Positions 8,425 through 17,080 of a stretch of DNA of 64,000 bases are shown here, in pieces. This stretch comes from Herbaspirillum sp. meg3 (GTDB taxonomy: Bacteria; Pseudomonadota; Gammaproteobacteria; Burkholderiales; Burkholderiaceae_D). The translations under genes were made by a program, and so were the position numbers. Position 1 is the stretch's first letter. Each line of letters starts with the position of its first letter. The notes below the pieces were generated by a model. It was not told where the DNA came from. It saw only the letters and a list, made by a program, of their open reading frames with translations, and did not search any database. The stretch lies in the NCBI RefSeq assembly GCF_002257565.1, contig NZ_CP022736.1:868001-932000 (forward strand). Reading direction: 5' to 3'.

Positions 8425-9168
8425 CTACATGCGGAAGTGTTCGCCGAGATACACACGGCGGACGGATTCATTGGCAATAATGTCGTCAGGGCTGCCGCTG
8501 GCCAGCACGGTGCCCTGATTGATGATGTAAGCGCGGTCGCAGATGCCGAGCGTTTCGCGCACGTTATGGTCGGTGATCAGCACGCCGATGCCGCGCTCCT
8601 TGAGAAAGCGCACGATGCGTTGAATCTCGATGACCGCGATCGGATCGATGCCGGCGAAGGGTTCGTCCAGCAGGACGAAGCGTGGGTCAGTCGCCAGTGC
8701 GCGCGCGATTTCGACACGGCGGCGTTCACCACCGGACAGCGACAACGCCTGGCTTTCACGAAGCTTTTCGATTTGCAGTTCGTGCAGCAGATTGTTGAGG
8801 CGGCCTTCGATCTCATCGCGGCTGAGCGGCTTGCCGTTTTCTCTGCGCAATTCCAGCACGGCGCGGATATTGTCTTCCACGGTCAGCTTGCGAAATACCG
8901 ATGCTTCCTGTGGCAGATAGGACAAGCCCATCGATGCGCGCTGGTGAATCGGCAGGCGCGAAATGTCAGCGCCGTCCAGATCGATTTCTCCACCGTCCGA
9001 CGGCACCAGGCCGACGATCATGTAAAACGACGTCGTCTTGCCCGCGCCGTTGGGGCCGAGCAAACCGACCACTTCGCCGCTTTCCACTTCAAGCGAAACG
9101 TCGCGCACGACCTGACGCGCGCCATAGCTCTTTTGCAGTCCGCGGACGACCAGAGAACTTGTCGCCAT
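8425..9168 (-). CDS. lptB: LPS export ABC transporter ATP-binding protein LptB
   Basis: 247 residues from the ATG at 9168. The open frame runs further upstream but only through lptA out of frame. Walker A GPNGAGKTT is at 38-46, the ABC signature LSGGE at 144-148, Walker B FVLLDEP at 164-170, followed by the H-loop in ITDHNVRE. LptB powers the LptB2FG complex, which extracts LPS from the inner membrane into the LptC-LptA bridge. Its start follows the lptA stop by one base (TAAGATG), so translation is probably coupled. Confidence 0.97.
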   Translation of the reverse strand: MATSSLVVRGLQKSYGARQVVRDVSLEVESGEVVGLLGPNGAGKTTSFYMIVGLVPSDGGEIDLDGADISRLPIHQRASMGLSYLPQEASVFRKLTVEDNIRAVLELRRENGKPLSRDEIEGRLNNLLHELQIEKLRESQALSLSGGERRRVEIARALATDPRFVLLDEPFAGIDPIAVIEIQRIVRFLKERGIGVLITDHNVRETLGICDRAYIINQGTVLASGSPDDIIANESVRRVYLGEHFRM

Positions 9169-9169
9169 C

Positions 9170-9727
9170 TTAGGGTCCCTTCGGAGAATCAACGCGTGGC
9201 TGAATGATCGCCGTGATACGGCCGCCACCTGGTTTGCTTTCGCCGGTGTTGGTGTTGTTGACCGAGTAGAACTCGGCACGGCTGTCATAAGAGATGAACT
9301 CGCCGTTGACTTCATCCGTGATGCGAGGGCCGTCCATGCGCTGCATGTGCGCGCGTGTAAACAATTTGGAGATTTCGGTCTTTTCACTGTACTCGATGCG
9401 TTCCGCCTGGCCTTCGATCCACAGGTTCGGGCCACCGTCACGCTTTTGACGGAAGCTGGCAAGCTGCCCCGGCGCTGCGTACAGGATTGCAAATTCATAG
9501 CCGGCCGGATCGGTCGTCAGCACAACCTTGCCGGCTTTGATCAGCAGCGTGCCGCGCGTGAGGATGACGTTTCCGGTAAAGGTCTTCACCTGTTTGACGT
9601 CGTCGTAGACCATCTGCTCGGCTTCGATGCGTGTCGGCTTCTCGGTGTCCGCTTTTTCAGCACGGACGATGCCGCTCGCGGTCATCAGAACCAGAGTCAG
9701 CAGAGGCAATAAAAGATTCGTTTTCAT
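9170..9727 (-). CDS. lptA: Periplasmic LPS transport protein LptA
   Basis: 185 residues. A signal peptide covers residues 1-23 (hydrophobic LLLPLLTLVLMTASG, cleavage after VRA). The OstA/LptA beta-jellyroll follows, with PTRIEAEQMVYDD, TFTGNVILTRGTLLIKA and later RIEYSEKTEI strands. LptA forms the periplasmic bridge between LptC and LptD for LPS. It lies in the order lptC-lptA-lptB, 48 nt after lptC. Confidence 0.95.
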   Translation of the reverse strand: MKTNLLLPLLTLVLMTASGIVRAEKADTEKPTRIEAEQMVYDDVKQVKTFTGNVILTRGTLLIKAGKVVLTTDPAGYEFAILYAAPGQLASFRQKRDGGPNLWIEGQAERIEYSEKTEISKLFTRAHMQRMDGPRITDEVNGEFISYDSRAEFYSVNNTNTGESKPGGGRITAIIQPRVDSPKGP

Positions 9728-9775
9728 ATCATCCTGCGCAAGTATCTCGCTTGGTTATGCCAGCTGGCGGTGAGG

Positions 9776-10378
9776 CTAGCGTGGACGCGGCTGGTAGGTG
9801 CCGCGCACATTGTGTAGTAACTGGAATTCCTGTGTTGCATTGTTGGCGATCATGCCGGTGCCGGTCATGATTGATGCGCCCATGGTCAGCTCGACCGGTT
9901 TGTCTGTCTTTGCAATATCGTCGTCCGGCAGCAACAGCAGATATTCGGTTTTCAGATGCATGTTCTCGGACTTGGCGGTAGCGGCGCGATTACCGTTGAC
10001 GTCGCCGTACATATGAATCTTGCTGTTGTCGTCTTCAATTCTTGCGCGTTGCGAGTGCAGCGTCATTGGGGCCTTTTCTTCCGACAAGGTCGTGATGACC
10101 GGTAGCGTCACCTCAAACGAATCGTCGTCCGGGAAGTGGACCATCCTGGCGCCGGTAATGTCGTAGCGCGGCTGGCCGGTTTCCGACATTTTGACGTAGC
10201 TGAACTTTTCGACGTAATAGTCTGGCTTGCTGTGGGGACGCGGTGCGAGCGAACCGTCGCTATTGCTGCGCAGGACTTGTAATACCCAGAAACTGGCCAG
10301 TGCCAGCGCCGCGAGGACGGCGACGATGATGGCCAACCGGATGCGCTGCGCTGCGCGTTCGCCGCTGTGATTGCTCAT
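9776..10378 (-). CDS. lptC: LPS export protein LptC
   Basis: 200 residues from the ATG at 10378, which overlaps the kdsC stop in ATGA. A longer frame exists but runs into kdsC. A single N-terminal membrane anchor covers about residues 12-35 (LAIIVAVLAALALASFWVLQ) and is followed by the periplasmic beta-jellyroll (YYVEKFSYVKMSETG, LTLHSQRARIEDD-like strands, MYGDVNGNR). LptC accepts LPS from LptB2FG and passes it to LptA. Sequence conservation in this family is low; the call rests on architecture plus position. Confidence 0.93.
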   Translation of the reverse strand: MSNHSGERAAQRIRLAIIVAVLAALALASFWVLQVLRSNSDGSLAPRPHSKPDYYVEKFSYVKMSETGQPRYDITGARMVHFPDDDSFEVTLPVITTLSEEKAPMTLHSQRARIEDDNSKIHMYGDVNGNRAATAKSENMHLKTEYLLLLPDDDIAKTDKPVELTMGASIMTGTGMIANNATQEFQLLHNVRGTYQPRPR

Positions 10379-10926
10379 GCAAGATAACCGGCCAGCGCCG
10401 TCTCGTAGTGGCCTTGCGCCGTCAGGATGAAGTCGCACAGTTCGCGTGCCGCGCCATTGCCGCCGAAGCTCTCGGTAATGTAGTCAACGCGTTGCTTGAC
10501 GTCGTGATGGCCGTTAGCCACGCAAGCGGTGAAGCCGACTTTGGTCAACACCGGTAAATCGATGACATCGTCGCCGAGATAGCCGCAGGCGGATGCCGGG
10601 ATGCCGGTCTGCTCCAGCAATTGCGCAAAGGCGATGCGTTTGTCGTGTACGCCCTGGAACACATGCGCGATGCCCAGATCCTTGGCGCGCCGCAATACGA
10701 TCGGTGACTGGCGGGCGGTGATGATCGCCGTCGCGATGCCGCCAAACTGCTGCAGCATCTTGATGCCGTGACCGTCGAGCGCGTTGAAGCGCTTGATGGG
10801 TTCGCCATCCGGCCCGTAATACAAACCGCCATCCGTCAGTACGCCATCGACGTCAAAAATCATCAGCCGTACTTGCTTGGCGTTGGCAATGGCGGCGGCG
10901 CTGGCCTTACTGAATCGGTCGGCCAT
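10375..10926 (-). CDS. kdsC: 3-deoxy-D-manno-octulosonate-8-phosphate phosphatase
   Basis: 183 residues, a short HAD-superfamily phosphatase without a cap domain. The nucleophile motif DVDGVLTDG is at residues 25-33 (Asp25, Asp27), motif II at IITAR, and motif IV at GYLGDDVIDLPVL. It removes phosphate from Kdo-8-phosphate in the cytoplasm, the third step of the Kdo pathway. Its start overlaps the kdsD stop by one base (TGATG) and its end overlaps the lptC start. Confidence 0.97.
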   Translation of the reverse strand: MADRFSKASAAAIANAKQVRLMIFDVDGVLTDGGLYYGPDGEPIKRFNALDGHGIKMLQQFGGIATAIITARQSPIVLRRAKDLGIAHVFQGVHDKRIAFAQLLEQTGIPASACGYLGDDVIDLPVLTKVGFTACVANGHHDVKQRVDYITESFGGNGAARELCDFILTAQGHYETALAGYLA

Positions 10927-11954
10927 CAGATCACCTTGGCGCGCGTCAGATCATGGATATGCAGCGCACCGACCAGTTTGCCGGCGGCATCGGCCACCAG
11001 CACCTGGTTGATACGGAATTCTTCCATCAGTTGCACGGCATCCACCGCCAGCTGATCCGGCGTAATGGTGCGCGGACCGCGATGCATGACGTCGGCAATC
11101 GACGATTTGGTGAAATCTTCACCGCGCTCCAGCAAGCGGCGCAGATCGCCATCGGTGAACACGCCGATCGGGCGATAGTCGTCGTCGACCACCGCCGTCA
11201 TCGCCATGCCCTTGCGGGTAATTTCCATCAGTGCGGCCGACAGCGATACGTCGGGAGTGACCGCGGGGATGGCGTCACCGGTGCGCATTACGTCGCGTAC
11301 ATGCGTGAGCAGGCGACGGCCAAGCGCGCCACCGGGGTGTGAGCGGGCGAAGTCTTCTTCCATGAAGCCGCGTGCGTCCAGCAGCGACACCGCCAGTGCG
11401 TCGCCCATGGCCAGCGTGGCGGTGGTGCTTGCGGTAGGGGCCAGATTCAGGGTGCAGGCTTCCTTGTCGACGCCGACGTTCAGATGAATCGCCGAAAGCA
11501 ATGCGAGGCTGGATTCGTCGTTGCCGGTCATGGCGATCAGATAGGCGCCCATGCGCTTGATGATCGGAACAATCGCCATCAATTCGGCGGTTTCGCCGGA
11601 GTTGGAGATGGCAATGAAAACATCATTCGGCGTGACCATGCCCAGGTCGCCGTGCGCGGCTTCCGCAGGATGCATGAATAACGTCGGCGTGCCGGTCGAG
11701 GCAAAAGTCGCGGCAATCTTGCGGCCGATATGGCCGGATTTGCCGATGCCCGACACCACAACCCGTCCTTTGCATTCCAGCAAGACGCCGACGGCGCGAG
11801 CCAATGGCTCATCAGCGTTGTCCGACATCCGGGCCTTCATCGCCAGGATGGCGTCGGCTTCGATCTGCAGGGTTTGACGGGCGAGACTCAGCGCGCGCTG
11901 TGCGCTTTCGGTAGAAAAAGCTTTTGGCAAGATTTTATGTTCGGTTACACTCAT
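10926..11954 (-). CDS. kdsD: D-arabinose-5-phosphate isomerase
   Basis: 342 residues. The SIS domain has the motif VVSGIGKSGHIG at about 67-78 and SNSGET further on, and two CBS domains fill the C-terminal third (VRDVMRTGDAIP and IADVMHRGPRTI). It converts ribulose-5-phosphate to arabinose-5-phosphate, the first Kdo precursor. It heads the kdsD-kdsC-lptC-lptA-lptB-rpoN series. The start region is unusual: an 8-bp inverted repeat encloses the start codon, and a TATACT box lies only 7 nt upstream of it (see the regulatory entry). Confidence 0.97.
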   Translation of the reverse strand: MSVTEHKILPKAFSTESAQRALSLARQTLQIEADAILAMKARMSDNADEPLARAVGVLLECKGRVVVSGIGKSGHIGRKIAATFASTGTPTLFMHPAEAAHGDLGMVTPNDVFIAISNSGETAELMAIVPIIKRMGAYLIAMTGNDESSLALLSAIHLNVGVDKEACTLNLAPTASTTATLAMGDALAVSLLDARGFMEEDFARSHPGGALGRRLLTHVRDVMRTGDAIPAVTPDVSLSAALMEITRKGMAMTAVVDDDYRPIGVFTDGDLRRLLERGEDFTKSSIADVMHRGPRTITPDQLAVDAVQLMEEFRINQVLVADAAGKLVGALHIHDLTRAKVI

Positions 11955-11966
11955 AACCGAAGTATA
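11940..11966 (-). promoter_or_regulatory. Inverted repeat and possible -10 box at the kdsD start codon
   Basis: TTCGGTTA (11940-11947) and TAACCGAA (11954-11961) form a perfect 8-bp stem around CACTCA, and the kdsD ATG (11954-11952) lies at the stem-loop boundary. TATACT (11966-11961) on the minus strand resembles a -10 box and would place the transcription start at or next to the ATG. No clear Shine-Dalgarno or strong -35 is seen. A leaderless or hairpin-controlled start is possible but unproven. Confidence 0.4.
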
Positions 11967-12206
11967 AACGAATTACGAAAGCAAAAAACTTGCCAGATGT
12001 AACCTCGTGTAGCGCTATGGATGAATTTGGTGAGCACAACGGTCCAAATCGGCCCTTCCGGTAACCGGATATAAGGCTGAAACGCAGGCGGGACAGGCGT
12101 GTCGCGATTATGCACCAAATCAGATCAGTGGCCGCAAGGCAGGCATGGTTCTGGCTTAATGGGTCGTATGGCCTCCACCTATAAAAATTGCTTCGTTTTC
12201 TAATCC

Positions 12207-14195
12207 ATGTTTTCTGGTCTAGAGCTCACACTATTTTTACTCGGCGCCGCGGTGCTTGGTGTCGTTGTTTTTCGAATGTTTCACCTGCCGCCGATGCTGG
12301 GCTATCTGGTCGTCGGCATTGTCATCGGCCCCCACGGCCTCGGTTTTGCTGAAGATAACGAAACCACCCATGCCCTGGCCGAGTTCGGCGTGGTCTTCCT
12401 GATGTTCTCCATCGGGTTGGAATTTTCGCTGCCCAAGCTCTCGTCGATGCGGCATATCGTCTTCGGGCTGGGCGTGGCACAGGTATTGGCGACCATCGCG
12501 GTGGCCATGGTGTTCGGCTGGAGCACGGCCTACATTCTTCCGCAACTGCACAATATCAGCTGGCCTGCGGCCTTTGCGCTGGGTGGCGCGCTGGCCATGT
12601 CGTCGACCGCCATCGTCTCCAAACTGCTGACTGAACGGCTGGAACTGGAAACCGAACACGGCCGCCGCATCCTCGGCATCCTGCTGTTCCAGGATCTGGC
12701 GCTGGTGCCGTTGCTGATTATCGTGCCGGCGCTGGCCAAGAACACCGGCAATCTCGCCGTCACGCTGGGATGGGCGACCACCAAAGCGGTAGTGGTGCTG
12801 GCCTTGTTGTTGTTCTTTGGACAAAAGCTGATGCGTAGCTGGTTCCAGATCGTCGTCAAGCGGCGCTCGCAGGAGCTGTTCATGCTGAACCTGCTCATGA
12901 TCACGCTGGGGGCTGCCTGGATTACCGAAAAAGCCGGTCTGTCTCTGGCGCTTGGCGCCTTCATCGCCGGCATGCTGATCTCCGAAACCGAGTACAAGCA
13001 TCAGGTGGAAGAAGACATCAAGTCCTTCCGCGATGTCTTGCTGGGCTTGTTCTTCATCACTATCGGCATGCTGCTCAACGTGCATCTGGTGCTGGAACAC
13101 TGGTGGCTGGTTCTGCTGTTGCTGATCGGCCCGGTGCTGCTCAAATTCGTGCTGATTGCCGGACTCGCCAAGTTGTTCGGATCGACCACCGGCGTCGCCT
13201 TGCGGACAGGCCTGGCGCTGGCGCAGGCCGGCGAATTCGGTTTTGTGTTGCTCAATCAGGCCGGTGGTCTGCAATTGATGGATCCGCTGCTGATTCAGGT
13301 GATTCTGGCCTCGATGGTGTTGTCGATGCTGGCGGCGCCCTTCATCCTTGCCAAGTCCGACGCCATCGTCATGAAGCTATCGGCCAATGAATGGATGCTG
13401 CAATCGCTGGCACTGACGCAACTTGCCACGCGCACCATGTCGAGCCGCAAGCACGTCATCATCGCCGGCTTCGGTCGCAGCGGCCAGAGTCTGGCCAAGC
13501 TGCTCGACGAAGAGGGTATTCCTTATCACGCGCTGGAGATGGACCCGGATCTGGTGCACGACACGCAAGTCGCCGGCGCCAACGTCTCGTATGGCGACGC
13601 CGCCCGCCGTGAAAGCCTGGTGGCCGCGGGTATCCACCGTGCCGCCGCGCTCGTGGTGACCTACGCCAGCACGCCTTCGGCGTTGAAAGTCTTGCATCAC
13701 GCTAACGAACTGGTACCGACTTTGCCCGTGATCGTGCGTAGCCACGACGATGCCGATCTCGACAAACTGCTCGCCGCCGGTGCGACCGAAGTCGTTCCTG
13801 AAGCGCTGGAAGGCAGTCTGATGCTGGCATCGCACGCGCTGGTGATGCTCGGTGTTCCGCTGCGTCGCGTGGTGCATCGCGTGCAGCGCGCCCGCGACGA
13901 GCGCTACACCTCATTGCGCGGCTACTTCCATGGCGCATCCGACGTCCCTGAAGACAATGACAACCTTCATGTCCGGCTTGAGTCGGTCGTGCTTGGCGAA
14001 GGCGCCAGCGCCATCGGCAAGACCTTGTATCAGGTCGCACTGGAACAATTCGACACGGAAGTCACCATGCTCCGGCGTGGGAAGTTGCGCGTCGAGTTCA
14101 CGCCGGACACGAAGTTGCAGACGGATGACATCCTGGTCTTGCGCGGCACGGCGGAAAATATCCTGAAAGCGGAAAAACGCTTGCTGAAGAAATAA
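12207..14195 (+). CDS. Monovalent cation:proton antiporter-2 family protein (Kef/YbaL type)
   Basis: 662 residues. About 12 membrane segments fill residues 1-385 (CPA2 Na+/H+ exchanger fold, e.g. GYLVVGIVIGPHGLG and the EFGVVFLMFSIGLEFSLPKL signature). A Rossmann-type RCK/TrkA-N domain follows from about 416 (IIAGFGRSGQSLAKLL, with the Asp of EMDPDLVHD). A TrkA-C domain closes the protein from about 575 to 660. Such proteins export K+ (or Na+) against H+ under nucleotide or glutathione control. The ATG at 12207 starts after a 252-bp divergent promoter region shared with kdsD. YbaL-like and KefB-like members cannot be told apart by eye. Confidence 0.93.
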   Translation: MFSGLELTLFLLGAAVLGVVVFRMFHLPPMLGYLVVGIVIGPHGLGFAEDNETTHALAEFGVVFLMFSIGLEFSLPKLSSMRHIVFGLGVAQVLATIAVAMVFGWSTAYILPQLHNISWPAAFALGGALAMSSTAIVSKLLTERLELETEHGRRILGILLFQDLALVPLLIIVPALAKNTGNLAVTLGWATTKAVVVLALLLFFGQKLMRSWFQIVVKRRSQELFMLNLLMITLGAAWITEKAGLSLALGAFIAGMLISETEYKHQVEEDIKSFRDVLLGLFFITIGMLLNVHLVLEHWWLVLLLLIGPVLLKFVLIAGLAKLFGSTTGVALRTGLALAQAGEFGFVLLNQAGGLQLMDPLLIQVILASMVLSMLAAPFILAKSDAIVMKLSANEWMLQSLALTQLATRTMSSRKHVIIAGFGRSGQSLAKLLDEEGIPYHALEMDPDLVHDTQVAGANVSYGDAARRESLVAAGIHRAAALVVTYASTPSALKVLHHANELVPTLPVIVRSHDDADLDKLLAAGATEVVPEALEGSLMLASHALVMLGVPLRRVVHRVQRARDERYTSLRGYFHGASDVPEDNDNLHVRLESVVLGEGASAIGKTLYQVALEQFDTEVTMLRRGKLRVEFTPDTKLQTDDILVLRGTAENILKAEKRLLKK

Positions 14196-14198
14196 ACA

Positions 14199-15119
14199 AT
14201 GGAAATGATTGATCGCATCACCGGCATTATCCTTCCCGTTTTCGCCATCATCGCCATCGGGTATGGCTATGCGCGCTGGCGTGGTGAGGTGGTGCGTTCC
14301 GACATGGCGTCGGTCAACCGCGTGTCGATGGAGGTACTGGCGCCGCTGATGGTTTTCAGCGCGCTGGCTTCCAAGGATTTCGACATGGTGCACAACGCCT
14401 GGCTGATCCTCGCCAGCGTCTTGATTTCTTTGGGATCGGGTTTGCTTGCGTGGCCGGTGGCGCGGCTGTTCGGCTACGACAAGCGCACCTTCCTGCCGCC
14501 GATGATGTACAACAATGGCGGCAATATGGGGGTGCCGCTGATGCTGCTGGCCTTCGGGCCGGAGAGCCTGTCGGCAGCGGTCGCTTTGTTCACGGCGGCG
14601 ACCTTCGTCTATTTTTCGCTGGGCATCAAAATGCTGCAGCATGGGCGCGATACCCGACCCGGCTCACTGCTGCGTTTGTTCAAGAGCCCGATCATGATCG
14701 CCATGGTGTTGGGCGTGTTGTTTGCCGCGTTTCACGTGCCGCTGCCTTCTCCGGTTTTTTCCGCAATGAAGCTGTTGGGTGAGGCCAGCATCCCCATCAT
14801 GCTGTTTGCGCTGGGCGTGCGGATGATGGACATCAGCTTCAAGAGTTGGCATATCGGGCTGGTCGGCGCGGCCACGTGTCCGCTGGTTGGTTTGATCGTT
14901 GCCTTGCTGCTGGATCAGATCCTTCCGTTGACAACCGGACAACGCGGACAGATGTATTTGTTCGCGGCCTTGCCGCCGGCGGTCTTGTGTTTCATGGTGG
15001 CCGAACAATATCGTCAGGAGCCTGATAAAGTCGCCTCGATTGTGCTCATCGGCAATCTTGCCGCATTGATTTTTGTGCCGCTTGGTTTATGGATGGGACT
15101 GCCGCCGTCGATTCGTTGA
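14199..15119 (+). CDS. AEC family transporter (auxin efflux carrier fold)
   Basis: 306 residues with about ten predicted membrane segments in two five-helix repeats, starting with ITGIILPVFAIIAIGYGYAR. The NGGNMGVPLMLLAFG motif in the first half is typical of AEC permeases. Members move small organic acids (malonate, malate) or other anions. The start is 3 nt after the antiporter stop, so the two genes probably form an operon. No substrate-specific neighbour is present. Confidence 0.9.
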   Translation: MEMIDRITGIILPVFAIIAIGYGYARWRGEVVRSDMASVNRVSMEVLAPLMVFSALASKDFDMVHNAWLILASVLISLGSGLLAWPVARLFGYDKRTFLPPMMYNNGGNMGVPLMLLAFGPESLSAAVALFTAATFVYFSLGIKMLQHGRDTRPGSLLRLFKSPIMIAMVLGVLFAAFHVPLPSPVFSAMKLLGEASIPIMLFALGVRMMDISFKSWHIGLVGAATCPLVGLIVALLLDQILPLTTGQRGQMYLFAALPPAVLCFMVAEQYRQEPDKVASIVLIGNLAALIFVPLGLWMGLPPSIR

Positions 15120-15225
15120 ATTGCGCCCGGAGGAGGGCTTTATTCCGCGTATCTTGGTATGAGAAATGCTTAGAAACTGAGAGGGCGCTCCGTGTGCTCA
15201 AAAAAGTTATTCTAAGGATGTTCTC

Positions 15226-16965
15226 ATGCTCAAAAATCTCTCCATCAAAGCGCGCCTGATCTTTGTTGTCAGCTTTCTTTCAGTGCTGCTCGCCATTTTT
15301 GGCATGGTTGGCCTGATCAGTTTGCAAAAAACCAATACTGATCTCAAATCCTTGTACGAAGATCGCGTCATCGCATTAATCCAGCTCGGGCAGGTGACCG
15401 ATGCGGTGGACGCAGGCCGCTATACGATTTCGACTGCGATCGTCGGTGACTCCGGCGAAATCGACAAGAATATGGATAACCTTGAAAAGGTTCTCAAAGA
15501 AGGCGACAAGGTCTGGAAGGAATATCTGGCGACCTATATGACGCCGGCAGAAACCAAGCTCGCAGAGCAATTCACCTCGCAGCAAAAGAAATTCATCGCC
15601 GATGGCGTCAAGCCGGCAATCGAAGCTTTGCATAATCGCGATTTTCAGGGCGCCACTGATCTTTACAACGGACCGTTGCTTGAATTGTTCAAGCAGATCA
15701 ACGTCACGATGAAGCAACTGGTGACCTTGCAGCAGAACGTCAGCAAAGATCTGTACGACCAGTCGCAGTCGCGTTATCAGACGTTCCTGACGATTACCAT
15801 TGCCGCGATTGTTGTCGGCATTGCGGTCGCCATCATCATGGGCATCTGGCTGGTGCGCGCGATCTCAGGTCCGCTGAATGAAGCCGTCAAGGTTGCCCGC
15901 GGCGTCGCCGAGGGGAACCTCACTCAGACGATTGAAGTGCATTCGCGTGATGAAGCCGGCCAGTTGATGGAGGCGCTGCACACCATGAACGGACGTCTGC
16001 AACAGATCGTCGGCGAAGTGCGCGTCAGCACCGACACCATCACGACGGCATCGAGCGAAATCGCCACCGGCAACCTGGATCTTTCCGCACGTACCGAGAG
16101 CCAGGCCGGCTCGCTGGAAGAGACCGCATCGGCGATGGAAGAGCTGACATCCACCGTCAAGCAGAATGCCGACAACGCACGCCAGGCCAATCAACTGGCG
16201 GCCTCGGCATCGCAGATCGCCGAAGAGGGTGGCAACGTCGTGAGCCAGGTGGTCGTCACCATGAACAACATCAATGATTCGTCGAAGAAGATCGTCGACA
16301 TCATCAGCGTGATCGACGGCATCGCCTTCCAGACCAATATTCTTGCCTTGAACGCCGCAGTGGAAGCCGCGCGCGCCGGTGAACAAGGGCGTGGTTTTGC
16401 TGTCGTCGCCAGCGAAGTGCGCAGTCTGGCGCAACGCAGTGCCGCCGCCGCCAAGGAGATCAAACTACTCATCGACGACTCGGTGCAAAAAGTCGGCGAA
16501 GGCAGCAAGCTGGTCGAGCAAGCAGGCGTCACGATGGACGAAGTGGTCGCCAGCGTCAAACGCGTGACCGACGTCATGGGCGAGATCACTGCAGCGAGCC
16601 AGGAGCAGAGTTCCGGCATTGAAGAAGTGAACCGTGCGATCACGCAAATGGATGAAACCACGCAGCAAAATGCCGCCTTGGTTGAGCAGGCCGCCGCTGC
16701 CGCGCAATCACTGCAGGATCAGGCGCAGCGTCTGACGCAGGTGGTGAGCGTGTTCAAGCTGGATGGCGCGCAACAGCTCACGGCCGCACCGGCGAGAACG
16801 GTCAACATTACACCGCGTCCTGCGGCTGTTTCTTCCGCGTCGACGACTGCTGCAACAAAGAAAGTAGTTGCCATCAAACCGGCCAAGTCGACTGCTCCGG
16901 CCCTGACAACAAGTAGCGTGAGCCAGGGCGGCAAGCCCGGCGATGACGACTGGGAGCAGTTCTGA
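15226..16965 (+). CDS. Methyl-accepting chemotaxis protein with CheR-docking pentapeptide
   Basis: 579 residues. TM1 is at about 8-30; a periplasmic four-helix-bundle sensor domain (4HB_MCP type) covers about 31-188; TM2 lies at 190-212 (TIAAIVVGIAVAIIMGIWLV). HAMP is at 213-265, and the long signalling coiled coil has its conserved tip near 370-410 (IDGIAFQTNILALNAAVEAA, GFAVVASEVR). The C-terminus reads DWEQF, matching the xWxxF pentapeptide that tethers CheR and CheB in Tar/Tsr-type receptors, after a low-complexity Ala/Thr/Ser linker. Ligand unknown; 4HB domains often bind amino acids or organic acids. A terminator follows. Confidence 0.96.
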   Translation: MLKNLSIKARLIFVVSFLSVLLAIFGMVGLISLQKTNTDLKSLYEDRVIALIQLGQVTDAVDAGRYTISTAIVGDSGEIDKNMDNLEKVLKEGDKVWKEYLATYMTPAETKLAEQFTSQQKKFIADGVKPAIEALHNRDFQGATDLYNGPLLELFKQINVTMKQLVTLQQNVSKDLYDQSQSRYQTFLTITIAAIVVGIAVAIIMGIWLVRAISGPLNEAVKVARGVAEGNLTQTIEVHSRDEAGQLMEALHTMNGRLQQIVGEVRVSTDTITTASSEIATGNLDLSARTESQAGSLEETASAMEELTSTVKQNADNARQANQLAASASQIAEEGGNVVSQVVVTMNNINDSSKKIVDIISVIDGIAFQTNILALNAAVEAARAGEQGRGFAVVASEVRSLAQRSAAAAKEIKLLIDDSVQKVGEGSKLVEQAGVTMDEVVASVKRVTDVMGEITAASQEQSSGIEEVNRAITQMDETTQQNAALVEQAAAAAQSLQDQAQRLTQVVSVFKLDGAQQLTAAPARTVNITPRPAAVSSASTTAATKKVVAIKPAKSTAPALTTSSVSQGGKPGDDDWEQF

Positions 16966-17008
16966 ACGTTGCAGGCCCGTCGCCGGCATGGCGGAAATGA
17001 GGGCGTAA

Positions 17009-17043
17009 AAAAGGGGATTGCCGTAACGGTAATCCCCTTTTAC
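17009..17043. terminator. Bidirectional terminator between chemoreceptor and dioxygenase gene
   Basis: Stem AAAGGGGATTGCCG / CGGTAATCCCCTTT (one G-T pair) with a 3-nt loop, A/T runs on both sides. It separates convergent genes. Confidence 0.85.
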
Positions 17044-17080
17044 ATTTTGCGTCGAAGCAAGCTTCAGCTTAGTTCAGCAC

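Noticed and set aside
12237..13274. A 345-codon frame antisense to the Kef-type antiporter
   Set aside because: Gln/His/Asp-rich low-quality sequence opposite a strong membrane-protein gene.
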